Assembly (NCBI RefSeq): GCF_018219455.1
Contig: NZ_CP056122.1
Coordinates: 4,620,001-4,684,000 of the forward strand
From: Moritella sp. 5
Lineage (GTDB): Bacteria > Pseudomonadota > Gammaproteobacteria > Enterobacterales > Moritellaceae
DNA: 64,000 nt
Direction: 5' to 3'
Each line of letters opens with the position of its first letter. Position 1 is the first letter of the stretch. The notes beneath the pieces were generated by a model. That model had not been told where the DNA came from. It saw nothing but the letters and a program-made list of their open reading frames with translations, and ran no database searches. Positions 60,326-64,000 of this stretch are shown piece by piece. A program made the translations under genes and the position numbers.

Positions 60326-62365
60326 TTAATTGATTCCTGAATGATTTAATAACGCATATGTACTCGGTTTACGCCCACGGAACTGCACAAATAAGGCCAT
60401 TGGTGTATCACTACCTCCACGTTCAAGCACACAATGCATAAAGTCACGACCCGTTTCAGCATTAAAAATACCTTCGTCTTCAAAACGTGAAAAAGCATCA
60501 GCGGATAATACCTCTGCCCATTTATAGCTGTAATAACCTGCCGCGTAACCACCAGCAAAAATATGCGAAAAACCATTTTGGAAACGATTAAATTCTGGCG
60601 CCGGTAATACAGATACTTTTTCTCTTACCGAGTTTAATACCGATTGAATATTTGAACCTTGCGCAGGGTTATATTCCATGTGCATCCGGAAGTCGAATAA
60701 ACCAAACTCAATTTGACGTAACATACCCATCGCAGAATTAAAATTCTTAGCGGCTAATAGCTTATCCAACATAGATTGTGGTAGTGGCTCATCTGTTTTG
60801 TGATGACCTGAAATAAACGCAAGCGCCTCTTCTTGCCAACACCAGTTTTCCATAAACTGACTTGGTAGTTCCACTGCATCCCACGGCACGCCATTAATAC
60901 CCGACACTGCTGCAGGAATCACTTTTGTTAACATGTGATGTAGGCCATGACCAAATTCATGGAATAAAGTCGTCACTTCATTATGAGTAAATAGTGCCGG
61001 TGTATCGCCAACTGGTTTATTAAAATTACAGGTTAAGTAAGCGACAGGTTTTTGTAGCTCTCCATCAGCTTTAATACGATGTGTTAGACAATCATTCATC
61101 CAAGCTCCACCACGTTTGTGTTCACGAGCATATAAATCCAGATAAAAACTACCGCGTAATTCACCTTCTTCATCAAATATCTCGAAGAAACGTACATCGT
61201 CATGCCAAGATTCAGCACCAAGTTCTTCGATAATGTTCAAACCAAATAAGCGTTTAACCACTTCAAACATGCCTTTAACTACTCGATCTTCAGGGAAGTA
61301 TGGGCGTAGCTCTTCATCAGAAATTGTGTATTTAGCTTGTTTTAATTTTTCAGCATAGAATGTCAGGTCCCAAGCTTCTAACGCTTGAGCCATAAAGTTA
61401 TCTTTTGCGAAGGCTTGAATTTCCGCAAGTTCAACATCTGCTTGTGAAACGGATTTATCAGCAAGGTCCGTTAAAAACTCTATCACTTGCGCTGGCGTTT
61501 CAGCCATTTTTGTCGCTAACGATTTTTCTGCAAAGTTAGCAAAACCAAGTAACTCCGCAAGCTCATGACGCAGTGCGATAATTTCAGCCATGATTGCCGT
61601 GTTATCCCACTTACCCGCATTGGGGCCGACATCAGATGCACGAGTACAGAATGCTTCATATACTTCACGACGTAACTCTCTATTTTCAGAATACATCATC
61701 ACGGGTAAATAACTTGGGAAGTCTAAAGTAAATAAATAACCTGTTAATGATTTACTTTCTGCAGCTGCTTTTGCTGCTGCTTTAGCTGATTCAGGCAAGC
61801 CAATAAGTAATGCTTCGTCAATGATCTCTTTCTGCCAACCTAAAGTAGCATCCATAACATTGTTACTAAATGTTGATGTCAGTTGTGATAAACGTTTAGT
61901 GATCTCACCATAACGCTGTTGTTCATTATCAACTAAATCAATACCGGACAATCTAAAATCACGCAGCGCATTAGTAATCACTTTCTGTTGTGCAGTAGAT
62001 AGCGTAGCAAACTCATTGCTGTCATGTAATTGCTGGTAAGCTAAAAATAACGCCTGGTTCTGTCCAACTTTAGTTGAGTACTCTGACAGTAAAGGTAAAC
62101 AAGCATCATGGGCTTCACGTAATTCATCACTGCTCACCACTGCATTTAAGTGGCCAATAGGCGACCAGACACGTCCTAACCGATCATCACTTTCTTCTAA
62201 AGGCGCAACCAAATTAGCCCAAGTGACAGCATCTTCATTCGCTAACACGTTAGCAATAACCGCTTCACAATCAGCAATTGCTTGCGTGACAGCTGGCACT
62301 ATGTGCTCGGGTTTAATACTCGCGAACGGGGGTAAACCTGTCATAGTCAAAAGTGGGTTAGTCAT
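60326..62365 (-). CDS. prlC: Oligopeptidase A (M3 metallopeptidase)
   Basis: 679-residue cytosolic zinc endopeptidase that degrades peptides, including cleaved signal peptides. The zinc motif HEFGHGLHHM lies at about residue 468 (HEXXH). The third ligand region and C-terminal IFAGGYAAGYYSYKWAEVLSADAF are conserved. Length equals E. coli OpdA (680). AGGA lies 7 nt before the ATG. It is divergent from gor. Confidence 0.97.
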   Translation of the reverse strand: MTNPLLTMTGLPPFASIKPEHIVPAVTQAIADCEAVIANVLANEDAVTWANLVAPLEESDDRLGRVWSPIGHLNAVVSSDELREAHDACLPLLSEYSTKVGQNQALFLAYQQLHDSNEFATLSTAQQKVITNALRDFRLSGIDLVDNEQQRYGEITKRLSQLTSTFSNNVMDATLGWQKEIIDEALLIGLPESAKAAAKAAAESKSLTGYLFTLDFPSYLPVMMYSENRELRREVYEAFCTRASDVGPNAGKWDNTAIMAEIIALRHELAELLGFANFAEKSLATKMAETPAQVIEFLTDLADKSVSQADVELAEIQAFAKDNFMAQALEAWDLTFYAEKLKQAKYTISDEELRPYFPEDRVVKGMFEVVKRLFGLNIIEELGAESWHDDVRFFEIFDEEGELRGSFYLDLYAREHKRGGAWMNDCLTHRIKADGELQKPVAYLTCNFNKPVGDTPALFTHNEVTTLFHEFGHGLHHMLTKVIPAAVSGINGVPWDAVELPSQFMENWCWQEEALAFISGHHKTDEPLPQSMLDKLLAAKNFNSAMGMLRQIEFGLFDFRMHMEYNPAQGSNIQSVLNSVREKVSVLPAPEFNRFQNGFSHIFAGGYAAGYYSYKWAEVLSADAFSRFEDEGIFNAETGRDFMHCVLERGGSDTPMALFVQFRGRKPSTYALLNHSGIN

Positions 62366-62624
62366 AGAGTAATCCTATTTATAATGATATTAATTAGTTA
62401 ATGCGGCTATAAAATGATAATTTCAAGTATAGTGAGTAAATATCGAGAAACGCTAAACGCGTAAAATTTAGCATTGATAGGTAAAAGTAATGACCGTGAA
62501 TGGCTTTACCTACTAATAATATCTCTCAATTCAGTTTAAACTGTGTAATTAACTTTATAACAAAACAAGGTGATGAACTTAGTCATATAATAAGTTCATC
62601 TTCTCAATTAAGGACTATAATAAT
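62366..62624. other. Divergent region between prlC and gor
   Basis: 259 bp, AT-rich, with no recognised gene. A short plus-strand frame beginning at 62500 overlaps gor and has no ribosome site. No clear OxyR or other operator is identified by eye. Confidence 0.4.
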
Positions 62625-63980
62625 ATGTCACAACATTTTGATTATATTGCCATTGGTGGTGGTAGCGGCGGTATTGCATCTGCAAACAGAGCTGCAATGC
62701 ACGGTAAAAAAGTTGCTATCATCGAAGCAAATGCGCTAGGTGGTACTTGTGTTAATGTTGGTTGCGTACCGAAAAAAGTGATGTGGCATGGCGCACAAAT
62801 CGCCGAAGCTATGCACCTTTATGCAAAAGACTATGGCTTTGATGTTGAAAATAAGGGCCTTGATTGGGGTAAATTAGTTGCGGCACGTGAAGCGTATATC
62901 GGCCGTATCCACACTTCTTATGACAATGTATTAGGTAATAATAAGGTCACTGTTATCAAAGGTTTTGCGACCTTCGTAGACAAAAACACCGTCAGCGTAA
63001 ATGGGGCAACCTACACAGCCGATCATATCCTGATTGCAACTGGTGGTGCACCAACAATTCCTAATGTGCCAGGTGCTGAGCACGGTATTGATTCGAATGG
63101 TTTCTTTGAATTGACAGAGCAACCAAAACGCGTTGCTGTTATCGGTGCAGGTTATATTGCTGTTGAACTAGCAGGTGTATTAAATGGTTTAGGCAGCGAA
63201 ACACATTTATTTGTCCGTAAAGAATCTCCACTGCGTAGCTTTGATCCAATTTTAATTGATACCTTGGTTGATGTAATGAATACCGAAGGTCCAAAATTAC
63301 ATACTAACTCAGTACCAAAAGAAGTAGTGAAAGAAGCAGATGGTTCTATCACCTTACACCTTGAAAATGGCAAATCACAAAATGTTGATACCCTAATCTG
63401 GGCTATCGGTCGTCATCCTTCTACAGACAAAATCAACCTTGCAGTAACGGGTGTTGAAACCAATGACCGTGGTTACATCAAAGTAGACGAATACCAAAAC
63501 ACCAATGTTGATGGTATCTACTGTGTAGGTGACATTATGGAAGGTGGTGTTGAACTAACACCAGTTGCTGTGAAAGCGGGTCGTCAATTATCAGAACGTC
63601 TATTCAACGGTAAAACAACAGCTAAAATGGATTATAACCTGATCCCTACGGTTGTATTTAGCCACCCACCAATTGGTACTATCGGTTTGACAGAACCTGA
63701 AGCAATTGCACAATACGGCGAAGAAAACGTTAAAGTATACCAGTCAGGCTTTACTGCTATGTATACAGCAATCACTTCAAACCGTCAGCCTTGCAAAATG
63801 AAATTGGTTTGTGCCGGTGAAGAAGAAACCGTTGTTGGTCTACACGGCATTGGCTTTGCTGCTGACGAAATGATCCAAGGTTTTGGTGTCGCGATGAAGA
63901 TGGGCGCAACCAAAGCAGATTTCGATAGCGTTGTTGCGATCCACCCGACAGGCTCAGAAGAGTTCGTTACTATGCGCTAG
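62625..63980 (+). CDS. gor: Glutathione-disulfide reductase
   Basis: 451-residue flavoprotein that reduces glutathione disulfide with NADPH. The FAD motif [14 protein letters not shown] is at about residues 9-22, and the redox-active cysteines are in [13 protein letters not shown] (CVNVGC, about 42-47). The NADPH motif is [13 protein letters not shown] (about 173), followed by a basic FVRKESPLR that fits NADPH preference. The C-terminal [12 protein letters not shown] supplies the catalytic histidine to the partner subunit. AAGGA precedes the ATG. It neighbours prlC-rsmJ, as in E. coli. Confidence 0.97.
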   Translation: MSQHFDYIAIGGGSGGIASANRAAMHGKKVAIIEANALGGTCVNVGCVPKKVMWHGAQIAEAMHLYAKDYGFDVENKGLDWGKLVAAREAYIGRIHTSYDNVLGNNKVTVIKGFATFVDKNTVSVNGATYTADHILIATGGAPTIPNVPGAEHGIDSNGFFELTEQPKRVAVIGAGYIAVELAGVLNGLGSETHLFVRKESPLRSFDPILIDTLVDVMNTEGPKLHTNSVPKEVVKEADGSITLHLENGKSQNVDTLIWAIGRHPSTDKINLAVTGVETNDRGYIKVDEYQNTNVDGIYCVGDIMEGGVELTPVAVKAGRQLSERLFNGKTTAKMDYNLIPTVVFSHPPIGTIGLTEPEAIAQYGEENVKVYQSGFTAMYTAITSNRQPCKMKLVCAGEEETVVGLHGIGFAADEMIQGFGVAMKMGATKADFDSVVAIHPTGSEEFVTMR

Positions 63981-64000
63981 CGCTAGCTCATATTCTGGTG

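Noticed and set aside
62500-62739. 79-codon frame upstream of and overlapping gor
   Set aside because: No ribosome site, no recognisable features, and it overlaps gor in another frame.

Overview
The window looks like a chromosomal piece of an AT-rich, cold-adapted marine gammaproteobacterium of the Moritella/Psychromonas/Shewanella type. This rests on rRNA leaders of the Vibrio/Shewanella/enteric kind, several gene blocks in the same order as in Escherichia coli, a complete type II secretion cluster lying between nudE and hslR, and many rRNA operons. The genus is inferred from these features, not from a search. I see no prophage, insertion sequence, CRISPR array or integron. Apart from the rRNA array this is mostly conserved core genome.

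Layout. 1-2796: the 5' part of an rRNA operon on the minus strand (rrn-A: 16S, tRNA-Ile, tRNA-Ala, start of 23S) with two promoters. 3054-8914: an RRM protein gene, then murI, btuB behind a cobalamin riboswitch, trmA, yijD and fabR, which is the E. coli order beside rrnB. 9057-10621: an amino-acid transporter preceded by three TyrR-like boxes. 10701-23539: cysQ, nudE and a complete gspCDEFGHIJKLMN cluster, with a strong terminator inside the cluster just after gspG. 23980-30120: hslR, hslO, pckA, greB, tex. 30271-36321: tuf, fusA, rpsG, rpsL, tusB, tusC, tusD, ridA, all on the minus strand. 36546-38058: pyrBI behind a leader-peptide attenuator. 38114-38674: a DUF1415 gene.

38793-55212 holds three complete rRNA operons in direct tandem on the minus strand. 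In transcription order they are rrn-B (16S, 23S, 5S, tRNA-Asp), rrn-C (16S, 23S, 5S) and rrn-D (16S, tRNA-Glu, 23S, 5S, 5S). I find the tandem rrn promoter pair only upstream of rrn-B and an intrinsic terminator only after rrn-D. The two internal junctions start directly at the leader boxA and show neither a canonical promoter nor a U-tailed terminator. The simplest reading is a single transcription unit of about 16 kb encoding ten rRNAs and two tRNAs. The copies differ at a few places, mostly as compensatory base pairs, which argues against an assembly duplicate and supports the RNA helices concerned.

55395-63980: a YheO-type regulator, rsmJ, a large PAS-GGDEF-EAL protein, prlC and gor. In E. 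coli yheO lies directly before tusDCB-rpsL. Here the two are about 19.5 kb apart in the same orientation, separated by the rRNA array, DUF1415, pyrBI and ridA.

Functionally the window concentrates on translation: rRNA, tRNA, S12, S7, EF-G, EF-Tu, tRNA 2-thiolation (TusBCD), tRNA m5U54 (TrmA) and 16S m2G1516 (RsmJ). It also encodes protein export (T2SS), redox and heat-stress proteins (Gor, Hsp33, Hsp15), and pyrimidine and gluconeogenic enzymes. No wholly new system is obvious. The most unusual element is the promoter-sparse tandem rRNA array. The next most interesting are regulatory: the TyrR box cluster, the terminator after gspG, the pyrBI leader peptide, the 9-bp repeats upstream of gspC and the inverted repeats upstream of the c-di-GMP gene.
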